Part shown: one piece after another, positions 46,623-59,988 of the stretch | Layout: the number at the start of each line of letters is the position of its first letter | Numbering within the stretch: position 1 is the stretch's first letter | DNA from: Haliclona indistincta | Taxonomy: Eukaryota; Porifera; Demospongiae; Haplosclerida; Chalinidae | Length of the DNA stretch: 64,000 nucleotides | Direction: 5' to 3' | NCBI GenBank assembly: GCA_964017065.1 | Contig: OZ024789.1 | Span: 10,377,439-10,441,438 of the forward strand | Translations under genes and position numbers: made by a program | Notes under the pieces: generated by a model | The model's database searches: none | The model's input: the letters and a program-made list of their open reading frames with translations, nothing else | What the model was told of the DNA's origin: nothing

Positions 46623-47012
46623 TAGCCTCGTATCCAGTCCTTTTAAAAAGGGCCTGGTACAGACTGTCTACGTACGCGCGCATATTAACAATTTTAAGTG
46701 GCAATAAAAAGGTAATAACGTGGGCGATATGATTAAGGCCTGGGAGACATGACGTCACGAGATTTCGTTCTTGCAAATTACTTCTCAGAAAGCTCTTACA
46801 TGCATTCCTTGACGTTTGTGAGTGTGAAGAAGCGCTAGCAAACAATGCAATGCTTGCTGAACGCCTATGATCGCGCCAAGGAAAGGACTATAGCGTTTTA
46901 CGGACATGTAACGAGAATATCCAATTGCCCAAGTAAAGTGGGGTAAATGGAGCATGTGCAGACAGTCTGTACCAGGCTCTTTTCTGAAAAAGAGCCTGCA
47001 GGAACAAGGCTA
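46623..47012. mobile_element. MITE with 9-bp target duplication (Mutator-like)
   Basis: TTAACCACA flanks both sides (46614-46622, 47013-47021). The TIRs start TAGCCTCGTATCC (left) and TAGCCTTGTTCC (right, complement) and share GCCTGGTACAGACTGTCT. A 9-bp duplication suggests Mutator-like transposition. The interior (390 bp in total) is non-coding. Confidence 0.75.
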
Positions 47013-47105
47013 TTAACCACAATGCTAGATGAAGTCACCTATCTGCTATGCGAGAGAGAGAGTGTAGGATAGACCTATGACCTTAGATTGTACCACTGAG
47101 CAGTG

Positions 47106-47423
47106 CAGGCGCGTGTCCAGGAATGAAGAAAGATAGGTGCGCGCGAAGCGCGCTCGCAAAATCTAATTAATATTCATTATTATTCGTTAAATTACGTCAT
47201 TTCGTCACTGTTTTCATGGCGCACTGGATTTCTTCCTCGCTGAAAACAACCTAAACTACCTAGAATGGGATGTTGGCAGCTGTTAAGTTCGTTGTAATAA
47301 CAGATATGATAAATTTATAGCCAAAGCAGAGCCACAGTGTACTTTAATGCAATGAATAATTTAAAACTTCAATGTTGAGGGGGGTTCTAGAGCACCCTAA
47401 GCCCTATCGTGGACACGCGCCTG
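47106..47423. mobile_element. 318-bp hAT-like MITE
   Basis: The TIRs are CAGGCGCGTGTCCA and TGGACACGCGCCTG, flanked by CAGTG on both sides. CAGG-type ends suggest hAT, but the visible duplication is 5 bp rather than the usual 8. The sister repeat lacks the element. Confidence 0.65.
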
Positions 47424-47732
47424 CAGTGTACATACAACACAGCTTCACACGTAGTGACGGCACCTGCCTGGAGTGGAGAGGTAGAGTAGAGGTCAGCTAG
47501 TGAGCCATTATAGTCTCCAGATATAGAGCTCGCCTTATTCACATAGTAGCATTTCCTGCCCTATCTTGGAACGACAACTATATCACTTCCTGCCATATTC
47601 TGGAGCTATTACCTGCCCTATTTTGGAGCTGGGAAGATAAGTCAACCCTCTAGCTATCACTTCACTGCGCACAGTCAGCTAGCTACGACTAGCTGGCTGA
47701 TGTCAATAATCTTTCAATACTGTTATGAGCTA

Positions 47733-47916
47733 CAGCGCTTTGAATAGATCTTGCAACGCCACAGTCAAAGCGGAAGTAACACGTTTTCTTACGTTGACCA
47801 ATCAATCACGCGCTTCAATTCTCTGATGCAGGTCAACACGTGACCAGCCGTGTTTGATTGGTCAACGTAATACTTCCGCTTTGACTGTGGCGTTGCAAGA
47901 TCTATTCAAAGCGCTG
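47733..47916. mobile_element. Palindromic MITE inserted at TA
   Basis: CAGCGCTTTGAATAGATC pairs with its complement at the right, and the arms continue through TTGCAACGCCACAGTCAAAG. TA is present at both edges. The terminus of the large repeat without the element reads GTTATGAGCTATGGTACCGC, so the empty site is known. TA duplication suggests a Tc1/mariner-type mover. Confidence 0.85.
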
Positions 47917-47937
47917 TATGGTACCGCCTCATAGTAT

Positions 47938-48157
47938 GGCGATGTATTTACACGAACACTTTACGGTTGGAATCAGCTCGGTCGCTAGCGAATGATCCCA
48001 CATCAAGTGATTTCAGTCGTATAAGCACCGTGTGATTTTATGCGAATCGCCTGGGTACCTTGAGCACCCGATTCGCATAGAATCACACGGTGCTTATACG
48101 ACTGAAACCATGTGGGAGCGACCGAGCTGATTCCAACCGTAAAGTGTTCGTGTCTAA
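47938..48157. repeat. Palindrome between the two large repeats
   Basis: TTTACACGAACACTTTACGG and CAGTCGTATAAGCACCGTG pair with their complements to 48155. The two large-repeat copies abut it in the same orientation. A half-copy is at 1250-1366. Confidence 0.85.
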
Positions 48158-50480
<2,323 letters not shown>

Positions 50481-51195
50481 CAGTTTTGTGAATTTAGTAC
50501 TACTGGTCTACTCTAGTCGATCAAACCCTCTTCAGTAGTATGTATTTGACTGCATCTAGCCTGCATCTTACAACTGGAATCACTGTTTGTGTCAATTTGA
50601 TGCAACCAGTCTACTCTAGTCGATCAAACCCTCTTCAGTATGTAATTGACTGCATCTTGCAACTAGAATCACTGTTTGGATCTATTTGATGCAACCAGTC
50701 TACTCTAGTCGATCAATCCTTCTTCAGTAGTATGTACTTGACTGCATCTTGCAACTAGAATCACTGTTTGGGACAATTTGATTCAATCAGTCTACTCTAG
50801 TTGATCAAACCACTGTTTGGGTCAGGTTATGCTGCATACTTATTACAGTACTGAGATGAATGCTAGCTAATTTGATTACAATACTACAAGAGATAATTAA
50901 ATCATCTAGACATGTTTTCACTTGAATCGCTCTCGATGATTATTGTCAGTTCCTCAAAGTCTAAACTAACTAAGTCGTGCAATCTTTGGTACTTGCTCTG
51001 ATAAAAATAATTTGGAATAGCAAATTCAGAATACCACACAATGCAATTTCAACTGTCCCAAACAAGACAAAAATTCCATGGTGATTCCTGTAAAAATTAA
51101 ACACAATAGTTGATTAAGACAAGACAAACATCACAACATAACATTTCTTACTTTCAAGATAGAACTTGCAGTTAAATATTGCCATTCATCATCTA

Positions 51196-52750
51196 GTTTA
51201 ATCACTACAAAATAGCTGGAGTGAATAATCAAGTGTCAACAACAAGAATGAATGAAACAGCATAGCTATAAAACCAGTGGTCCTACGACAGCCTCAAGAC
51301 AATATGTAGTTGAAAGCCATGGTTTTATGAGCATAATAGAAAAACAAACAAGGAAACCAACATGCAGTGATCACAATTAACAACAGCAACGGAAACATTG
51401 ATGAATTGGACAGCTTTTACTGGTCACCAGCAGGTTGCCCAAAGCATATATAAATACCCCATGTACAGGATTGGCAACTGCTCACATGAGCAAATGCCCT
51501 AATACATTTCCGCGCGGACAGTCAACCTTGGGCCTATGCAGGTCTTGACCTCCAGTTAGATTGCCACCAAAGAGGAAAAATATGGCTATTTCAGGCACCC
51601 AGGAACAGTTTCGCTGGAGAGAATCTAGATATGCCAGCGATAGTTTGGCAGTGCGTTAAATTGTGCTATAGAGGCTTCTTCATAGCAGAATTGTCCCAGC
51701 TTAGTATGGGACAATTCACAGCAGAATTGCCGATTCCACAGCTTAGTATGGGACTAGAAGTCTGTTAGGAAGACAGCTACCTAAGTAAAAACACGGCTAG
51801 AATAACCACGTGGCATAATTTATCGGTACGATAGGATAAAAGCTGTTTGAACGTAGTTTGAGGAGCGTTTTACTTGGTTTTATGGCGTGGCCAAGGTTGT
51901 AGATATGCTGTTTCTATGGGACTGTAACTGTCTGAGTAATATTTCCGTGCTCGGTTCTATTTATACAGTTGCAAAGCCTGGTTCTTTGCGCGTTCGGAAG
52001 CAGTACTATGATGGGTATAGCTATCTTAGTCTTGGAGTACTGCAAGCACTTGTACAATTAACTAGAATTAACGACATAGACAAGGAATATCAAGTTCAGA
52101 GAAATTCAGCCCGAACACTGAGTGCCGTGCTAATGTGCAACAATGATTATTACCAATCCTGTACATGCATGGGGTACAGGGTTTTGCATGTTGCTTGACC
52201 AAAGAGTTTTTGCTGCTGCATGTTGCATGTTTGGTCAAGCAACCGGCACCCTGTATTTATCTATCCCCATGCAAAGCCATGCATCATGTGATTGTTTGCC
52301 ACGGGATCTCTACCTGAACAATGCTAGATGAAGTCACTTAGCTGCGGCTATGCGAGAGAGAGAGAGAGAGAGCCTGAGAGAGAGAGAGTGTGTGTGTGTG
52401 TGCAGGATAGACCATTGTACCATTTAGCTGTGTACATACAACAGAGCTTCACACGTCAGAGAGAGCGAATGACATAATGTACAGTAAGAGACATTATGGA
52501 ACACTATAGTTCTACCTGCCTGGAGTGGAGAGGTAGAGGTCAGTAGCATTAGTTAGTGCAGTACGTACTCCAGATAGCTCGCCTTTTATTCAGCATTTCC
52601 TGCCCTATCTTGGAGCTGGGCGGACAACAACTTCCTGCCGTATTCTGCAGCTATTTTCAGTGTCCCATTATGGAGCTGGGATGACACTCGAACCCTATAT
52701 CACTGCAGTCCGAGCTAGCTAGCTAGCTAACTAGCTAGCTGATGTCAATA
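51196..52750 (+). repeat. Large repeat copy 2, right part
   Basis: It matches 45580-47732 without the two MITEs. It contains GA and GT microsatellite runs at 52346-52402 and a small inverted duplication around 52150-52260 (TACCAATCCTGTACATG; CAAGCAACCGGCACCCTG). No gene is supported. The stretch 50831-51195 before it shows nothing notable. Confidence 0.8.
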
Positions 52751-52755
52751 ATCAT

Positions 52756-53359
52756 TTAACCACTTACCTTACTATATACTGCTTGAATCAACTAGGCTCG
52801 ATGGAGCAGTGTAACTAGCCGCTCCATCAAGCCAATTATAATGCACTATGGCAGGCCACAAAGACCTGACAATTGTGCGTTGGGTGTGAAGCCCCACCCC
52901 AAGTCCCGCCCAAAGACACGCCCAATGAAGACGTCATTTGTGATGTGACGGCGTGTTATGAGATATGAATCACGTGAGCCGTCGTGACACATGAGATGAG
53001 GTCACTAGTATAAAGGATGACGTATAGTTGAAGGCGTGGCTAGGGGCGGAACAAAGGGGTGTGCCCACACATCACACCAAGGGACAAGTGTCCCCTGGTG
53101 GAGTTAATAACAAAATAAATGACGAAAGGAAAGAACAACAATGCTTGTAAGAACGATGTTGTTGGGAGGGGATGGTGGACAGAAGTAGCAGCTTCACCTC
53201 GACACTTTGGAGTAAGGTGACAGCTGCAGACTGAGGCGCGTGCTCGAAATGGAGATGTGCGCATGCGTGTCCGGGCAGGCCACGCAGGAGCGGCGCTGCC
53301 GGACACGAGTGTGTTTATTATAGTCGGTGGTTAACCTTATTTAAAGCTACGCTCTAAAT
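52756..53359 (+). mobile_element. 604-bp element E1, flanked by ATCAT
   Basis: It starts TTAACCACTTACCTTACTAT and ends GCTACGCTCTAAAT. ATCAT occurs at 52751-52755 and again at 53360-53364. Its first ~315 bp equal 53365-53679 and its last ~188 bp equal 58055-58242. It is either a deletion derivative of E2, or E2 is E1 with a large insertion. Non-coding. Confidence 0.75.
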
Positions 53360-53364
53360 ATCAT

Positions 53365-56300
53365 TTAACCACTTACCTTACTATATACTGCTTGAATCAA
53401 CTAGGCTCGATGGAGCAGTGTAACTAGCCGCTCCATCAAGCCAATTATAATGCACTATGGCAGGCCACAAAGACCTGACAATTGTGCGTTGGGTGTGAAG
53501 CCCCACCCCAAGTCCCGCCCAAAGACACGCCCAATGAAGACGTCATTTGTGATGTGACGGCGTGTTATGAGATATGAATCACGTGAGCCGTCGTGACACA
53601 TGAGATGAGGTCACTAGTATAAAGGATGACGTATAGTTGAAGGCGTGGCTAGGGGCGGAACAAAGGGGTGTGCCCATACGTCGCCCAAAAGGTTGTCTTG
53701 TCTTTCTTGTTTCCTTCTTTCTCTCCTTCTTTATAAGGCGACGAGGGGATGCACGATCCCAACGCTAATTGTTGTGGACAAAGCAAGAGCTACGAATGAT
53801 GACCCTACCAGAAGAAGGGGTGTTGTTGGGGTAATCCGGGAAAAATGTAGGGGAGAACAGCCATGCACTATATATGATGTCAATGATGTTGAGACATCGA
53901 CATGACAATAGATGATTGTTTTAACAGTATATGCGTTCCCCACCCTGCCTGCTGTTCGATATCCGATTTTTTGGGGCTGAGATTTGCCTGCAATTCAAGC
54001 TTGTATTCAAACTGCATGTGTTTATACCCTATACGCATACTAGGATATGGGTATAGTTTTGGCTCTTCTATGAAAAAGAGACATGTTCTGGTCGGCAACA
54101 GTAGATGTTCTGATGGCTCTTGGCTACAATTGCATTGTCCCGTTCACAAGTGTATGTAGCTTCGTTATTTTAGAGAGGGATGTACACCAGGGGAACTGTT
54201 TAGGAGAACTGCACGCATGTGTGCTTCTGAAGTGCCGCTTGTAGACCTGATAACAATAATTATTGAGTATGGAGTGGACATGAATGCGATTGTATTGGAT
54301 AGTATCAAGAGTAGCGTTCCAGAATGACTGAAATGCATCTGAGTACATACTCGACATGGCACCACAAAAATGGATTTGCGCGAGAGCATGAGCGCAGCAA
54401 GCATCATCTGCTCACAGTCAAAGGAACTGTTGCACCTGACATTACAGTGATAAGTTTTGTCTTGACAGAGGATTCTGTTTTTGTCGACTACAAGAGTTCT
54501 TGAGACGCATACAGCTGATGAGGCATGGTTTCCCATGTAGAGTTAACCGGGAAATGAAACTGTGAGTGTATTAGCCAATGAATCTTTATTTTGGCAAGAC
54601 TAGCCTGACTTAACAGACCGTGTGAGAACACGCATGGGGGGAGGGACTGGAACAGGCCTCTGAATATGAGACTGAAGTCTGTAGCATAATTATGGTCAAT
54701 AGAATATGCCTAGATAAAAGGTGTTGCTTCTGATAGATCATTGGAATGGACATTCTAATAAACAGTGAAAATGTAGGAGGTTGAGAATTTTTAGGCATAT
54801 TCACTCCAGACACCGAATATTCGTTAAACTGGATTGCGTCCAGTTTAAGTGCGCTCGCCCATGATTGCTACTCTAGATTAAGTCCAGGCTACCGCTGGTC
54901 CTGGTTTCAATCTGGAATGATGCGGGGTGACGTGCACATGCGTGCATGTGCATGCATTGAGCGTGAGGACGGAGAAGACAACTTCCTCCAGCAATGTGCT
55001 TAGAACGAGAGCCACATCTGTTTGGAGGAGTTTGCTTGCTTAGACGTGGCACTATATGTTGAAGTACCAATGCAGGCAAGGCGATTTTGACCGGTACGGT
55101 AAGTACTTGTCAACACCAGATGTAAAAGGTATAGCAAGGCGATTTTGTAGCACACATTGGGCATGGTTTGACACCCGATGTACGTTCATAATAGGAGACG
55201 ATTTGCATTGTCTAACATTGTGACACAAATAGGTGCATGGTCTGGACGGTAAAGACTCATGGGTACACTAGTACCGATGGAACTAGAGTCTTGGCTGCTA
55301 TGTAAGCACTTGCCCTGGAGTGCGTGAGGGAGACAGGGGCACTGCAGCAAGTAGTTTTGGACGGACTCTAATGGACATGAATAAAAGTTGCGCATAGAGG
55401 ATACTGCCAGAGGAGAATCCCTCTACCCCACAAAGAGCTATGGGGTAGCTTGGTAGGTATGAATATAGGGGGTGGACAGTGGGTGGATAAGGACTGATCA
55501 CAAGGAGGAATCCATGTACGTTTCCTCCTTAGATGACCCCTATGGTTCATTATTATGAGTTTTATGGTGCAGGCCTAAGTTGTGAGAGACAGGAGATCCA
55601 TTACATACCGAGAAAGAGACCTGCAGGTGAGGAGGACATCACCATGCAGTGTTCTCAACGGCCGAGAAACTGACTGCCTATGGGAGAAACTGGTCGCCAA
55701 GATGGGCAGAGAGGTTAAGGTGGACTAGAGCCACGTAATTCTTTGAAGTGGTTATAGCCGTCAGCTATGGCAGCAAAGTATGTATAGAGTTAGGGGCTTT
55801 CACACAACTGGCAGAGAGTCCATACTGGTCCATAGAGCAATGGGGGCCGTTGTGTGGTAATAAACTTATTTATCAGGGACTCAAAATTTACGCACACAGT
55901 GGTGTAGACATGGCAAGAGAAGCTACGTCGCTGCTTCAGGTACTCCAACAGTGACCCTGGAGGTCAGTGTGCTTAGGGGTTCCACTGGTGGGAGTGGTCT
56001 GCAGTCAATCTTCCCCTAGTGCTACATTAATACTGGTATAACAAGGAGAGATTGTATGGGTTGATCATCTCGGGACAGTGGTTTGTGCCGATAATGAGTT
56101 GGTACGAGTTGATAATGATAATGAGTTGATAATGAGTTCCATTCAGCTTCCCTGAGCTGAATGGAAGCTGAAACAGCTCAAAATGTTGAATAGCTCAGTA
56201 TGGCCATACCCTTAATTTTGACTAAATGAAACAGGTGAATGTGATATGCAACAGGTTTGGCTAGAAGTAGAGGCCTCCTGTGTTATTGCTGATGTGGTAG

Positions 56301-58242
56301 GAGAGAATGGCCGGAGTACAAGGAGATGTCACCTTGAGAGATGTGAGCCAATGAGAAGTTATAGAGCAAAAATATGTGCATGGATGTGTGTGATGGCTGA
56401 ATAGGCACACACTGTTCAGAGGTATAAGTTCGATACTGCCAAGCTTTGTACAGGAGTGTTATATACACAGTGGCAGTGCCTATAGACAAGGTCATGAGCA
56501 TATTCTGAATGTGAGTCCTTCCATTACCACATGTCCTTGGTTAGGAAGTGTCTGGTTTGGATGGGAGGCATAGTGAGTGCTGCGGATGTTGAATCCACAA
56601 GGATATAATATAGGACCGGCTGTGTGATGAGAATGACCCATCACTGATAGAGTATGTATGAAGTTATGTTGACAGAGTAAGCATGAGAACCACTGCGGAG
56701 AGGCAATGATAGACACACAGTAGCTAGATGAGAGCTGTTACTGTACCTACAAGAGGTGTAGCGAGGAAGAGACTGACGGGACAGTCTTGTCAAGAAACAA
56801 CACACACGTGCAGTGATGCTGTAAAAAGGAGATTCGAGGAGTAGCCTGACAAGGCCACAAATGGAACACCGAGGTTGAGAGCGGTAAGAACCACAGTGCC
56901 GCCAGAGTGTGCACAGAGGTGTCTGAGAGGAAGTGGTAAGAAACCACAGTGCTGCCGGAGCAGGCTTAGGAGTCAACTTAGTAGGAGAGGTAAGAACCAC
57001 AGTGCCGCCAGAGCGGGCGTAGAGGTGTCTCAATAGGAGTGGTAAAACCACAGTGCCGCCGGAGCGGGCTTAGGAGCCAACATAGTAGGAGTGGTAAGAA
57101 CCACAGTGCCGCCAGAGCGGGCGTAGAGGTGTCTCACTAGGAGTGGTAAGAACCACAGTGCCGCCGGAGCGGGCTTAGGAGTCAACATAGTAGGAGTGGT
57201 AAGAACCACAGTGCCGCCAGAGCGTGCACAGAGGTGTCCCAGAGGGAGTGGTAAGAACCACAGTGCTGCCAGAGCAGGCTTAGGAGTCAACTTAGTAGGA
57301 GTGGTAGGAACCACAGTGCTGCCGGAGCAGGCTTAGGAGTCAACTTAGTAGGAGTGGTAAGAACCACAGTGCTGCCAGAGTGGGCGTAGAGGTCACAGGA
57401 TGGTGACAGCAAGTGAGACACACCAACCAGGCACAGAAAAAAAAGAGAGAGAGAGAGAGAGGAAAGAGAGATAGAGAGAAAGAGAAAAGAAGTGGAGAAT
57501 CAGAAGTGCCCAGGTCAGATCAGTCATCACAGGCTTTCAGGTGGACAAGAAGTGGAACTATGCCGCCCACGACAACACAATGGACTACATGTTGCTATCA
57601 AGCAGGACTGCAAGAATACAGACTGAACAGAGATGGCATATATCGTGTGCTTTACATGTAAAGCGATTTCTATAAGGCTTTTCTTAATGCAAGCATAACA
57701 GAACAGTGGGGAGAGATCAAAGAATAACTCACTGCTGTCATACAAAATGGCGGTACATCACGTGATGCGGACCGTGATCATGCATATGCTTTGTAGGCCG
57801 CCAGTAGGATCAACTGAGTTCTTTCCGGCGAATTTTCCAATAGAGAGAGCTGGGAAACGCTGACAGCGCCTCCGTGAACTCGTCCTGCACAGCCGCTTGA
57901 GCCGAGCCTTGTTCATAGAGGTAGGTACTTGATGGTCACGGGCCGAGTTCCAGTCTGACTGCAGCGCTAGTCGCGCCGCCATACCAAGTAGCAGGTATGG
58001 CTGAAGCACCGTGTAGCACTGAGCAGCGCGATCGCTTCTAGACTCGATGAACGCGATCGATACAGAAGTAGCAGCTTCACCTCGACACTTTGGAGTAAGG
58101 TGACAGCTGCAGACTGAGGCGCGTGCTCGAAATGGAGATGTGCGCATGCGTGTCCGGGCAGGCCACGCAGGAGCGGCGCTGCCGGACACGAGTGTGTTTA
58201 TTATAGTCGGTGGTTAACCTTATTTAAAGCTACGCTCTAAAT
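53365..58242 (+). mobile_element. 4.9-kb element E2, same ends as E1, flanked by ATCAT
   Basis: The ends are identical in kind to those of E1, and ATCAT at 53360-53364 and 58243-58247 bounds it. The interior has no long ORF; the readings on either strand are below 145 codons and show no known domain. It includes a minisatellite at 56830-57400 and a purine-rich GA stretch at 57440-57495. The ends are not TG...CA, so an LTR element is not well supported despite the 5-bp duplication. It sits in the large repeat copy 2. Confidence 0.6.
56830..57400 (+). repeat. Minisatellite of about 57-bp units
   Basis: About nine to ten units built on GGTAAGAACCACAGTGCCGC and CAGAGCGGGCGTAGAGGTGT, alternating with a second variant GGAGCGGGCTTAGGAGTCAA. 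The alternation gives a ~114-bp higher-order period. The minus strand is open as an ALWFLPL-type repeat, which I regard as chance. Confidence 0.9.
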
Positions 58243-58247
58243 ATCAT

Positions 58248-58274
58248 TCAATATTGTTATGAGCTATGCGCCAA
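58248..58274 (-). repeat. Truncated right TIR of large repeat copy 2
   Basis: TCAATATTGTTATGAGCTATG matches the complement of the left end at 48160. The last ~18 bp (GTACCGCCTCATAG) are missing. 58275-58770 has an ORF (58383-58619) with no recognisable domain and no clear repeat. Confidence 0.75.
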
Positions 58275-58774
58275 TGGTAAGATCACGTGAATTTATTTGC
58301 ACTATGACGTCAACTTCCGCAGTAGAAAGCGGGCTAAAAACGACTACCTGGTGAGTGTAGGAAAACGCTCTCTGGCCGAGATTTGAAGAGGCAAAGCACG
58401 CAGCTATCTATCAAATCCAAGTGCCAATGGTCTCTAGTGTTAGTAAATAGACCAAGAGAAGGTTATCCGTGCAAGACTGGTATACTAGAGTACGTCAACC
58501 GTCGTGTTGTCTCTACATCGTCCAGTGTCAATTCCCAAAGTATTCACGACCATCTCGCGTGGGAAGTGTGGGACAAGCTGTTATTGGAATATGTGGTAGG
58601 TGCTTGTGTGACAGTTTAGTACAGCAAATATAATGCTGGTATCTTTATCCCAAAATGATATTCGGACGCATTTTGTATGCAATATTGACTTAGTAATTAT
58701 GTTGTTGTTATTGTGTGTTATACATGAACAAAATTAATGTAAATTCATTATGCACTACTAATCTCTGTCTTCCT

Positions 58775-59812
58775 GGCAATCTTCCTCAGAATCTTTATCA
58801 TATCCAACACTGTTCTCAAGTTCTTTTGTCCCAAATATCCATTCCATTAGTTCTTCAATTTCGTCATCTGATCTGCTCTCTTCCTCCAGCGCAATTTCTT
58901 CTAGTTGTGTTAAATCATGAGTTTGACTTTGCGAAGGTAAATTACTACAGTTCTTACACTGGCAACCCTCAGAGCATTGTCTCTTGTTTTTGTTACACCC
59001 ACACCTTAATTCCAGTTGTACGGCACCCAGTTGTACATTTACAACCTCGGGTGAGTAGACTCACCCGATGTCTGATGGCTGCCTGGTTCTCTGGACTATA
59101 CCAGACAATGCTTAGTAAAGTACTACTACTAAGTAAAATAGCTTGCTTATCGAGAAGTAGCTTGCCAACTGTTAGGATTGTTTTTGTTATTGCCAAGCTA
59201 ACAATCTCTTCATTGTTTGAAATTTGCTCAGCTGCATGGTTTCACTTTTAGAGCAATTTCATCTAGCAGTTCTCTTAGGTCACCACTGTCCACGCTTTTT
59301 GGTTTGGATACTTGAAGTATCACTAATTATTGTGACTCATAGCAAGTCATACAAACTTGATCGTGTGGTTCTATCTGTCTTTCAAAGCCAGTGTATTGCT
59401 CTAAGTACTCCTGTACAATTTCAGGCTTTGGGCATGGACGGTGTCCACTGTATCTCAACCATGTACCACAAGTGGTACACCTTCGCTGGCGATGCATCGC
59501 GAAAATGTGATAGTGATGCTGGCAAAGTGGTGTCGGTATGGGTATATTGCGTTCATATGCTATACCTGTCTTTGCAAATGCACTTGCCATCTGTTCTGTT
59601 GTGCCTAATGTGCCAGATACAAATGTAGTATCCGCACAGTCGCGCACATAACATTTTTGTGGGTTGCTGTTTTTACTTGTTTTGATTCTTTCCCACCTAG
59701 GAGTGTGTGTCTAATTATTCAATACCTTTTTGATGTCATCTCTACACAGACGACATATCTGTGATCCAGGACTAACTATTTCTAGTACGTATGTACGAGC
59801 CTGGTCATCCTT
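58775..59812 (-). pseudogene. Cysteine-rich transposon-type gene relic
   Basis: On the minus strand an exon 59812-59726 reads ICRLCRDDIKK before a GT. After an intron of about 50 bp an exon (about 59690-59330) reads NPQKCYVRDC, then LCQHHYHIF, CTTCGTWLRYSGHRPCP and VCMTCYE. In-frame stops and frame changes follow through a helical region (AITKTILTVGKLLLDK). The tail is CXC-like (GCKCTTGC, then CRCNKNKRQCSEGCQCKNC) and an acidic end near 58775. Proteins of this layout are frequent in sponge and cnidarian repeats, but I cannot name the family. The Gypsy 3' LTR abuts the first exon, so its 5' part was cut by that insertion. Confidence 0.5.
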
Positions 59813-59813
59813 C

Positions 59814-59988
59814 TGTAGCGACAGCAACGAGGTAGTTGTGACTCAGAAAATATATCATTATTAGCAGCATGGTCTAGTATTTATAGGATAAGCTATGGAA
59901 GTACAATCACATGATGTACACAAAAATACAAGTTTCATTTGTTTGATAGAGTCACAATGTCTAGCTGTCTCGGCTGTTTATCGTTACA
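59814..59988 (-). repeat. 3' LTR of the Gypsy element, 175 bp
   Basis: Minus strand TGTAACGATAAACAGCCGAG ... GCTGTCGCTACA, with TG...CA ends and a TATAAATA box in the middle (about 59880). The 5' LTR is outside the window, so the length is inferred from the ends alone. Confidence 0.65.

Larger units (their letters stand above)
45580..47732 (+). repeat. Large repeat copy 1, right part
   Basis: It matches 51196-52750 of copy 2 in order (ACTACAAAATAGCTGGAGT, GTGTCAACAACAAGAATGAA, GCTAGATGAAGTCAC). Two MITEs (46623-47012, 47106-47423) are present here and absent from copy 2. There is no convincing ORF. Confidence 0.85.

Noticed and set aside
52756..53359. E1 as a solo LTR
   Set aside because: The 5-bp duplication fits, but the ends are TTAACC...TAAAT rather than TG...CA, and no primer-binding site or coding partner is visible. 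Kept only as an unassigned element.
56830..57400. Minus-strand open frames of ALWFLPL type
   Set aside because: They follow the minisatellite period and change frame between units; there is no start context or domain.
57758..58189. 143-codon minus-strand ORF, partly duplicated at 53040-53306
   Set aside because: The shared part is the repeated end of E1/E2; composition and lack of any domain suggest chance.
53365..58242. E2 as an autonomous retrotransposon
   Set aside because: No reverse transcriptase, integrase or transposase motif can be read in any frame.
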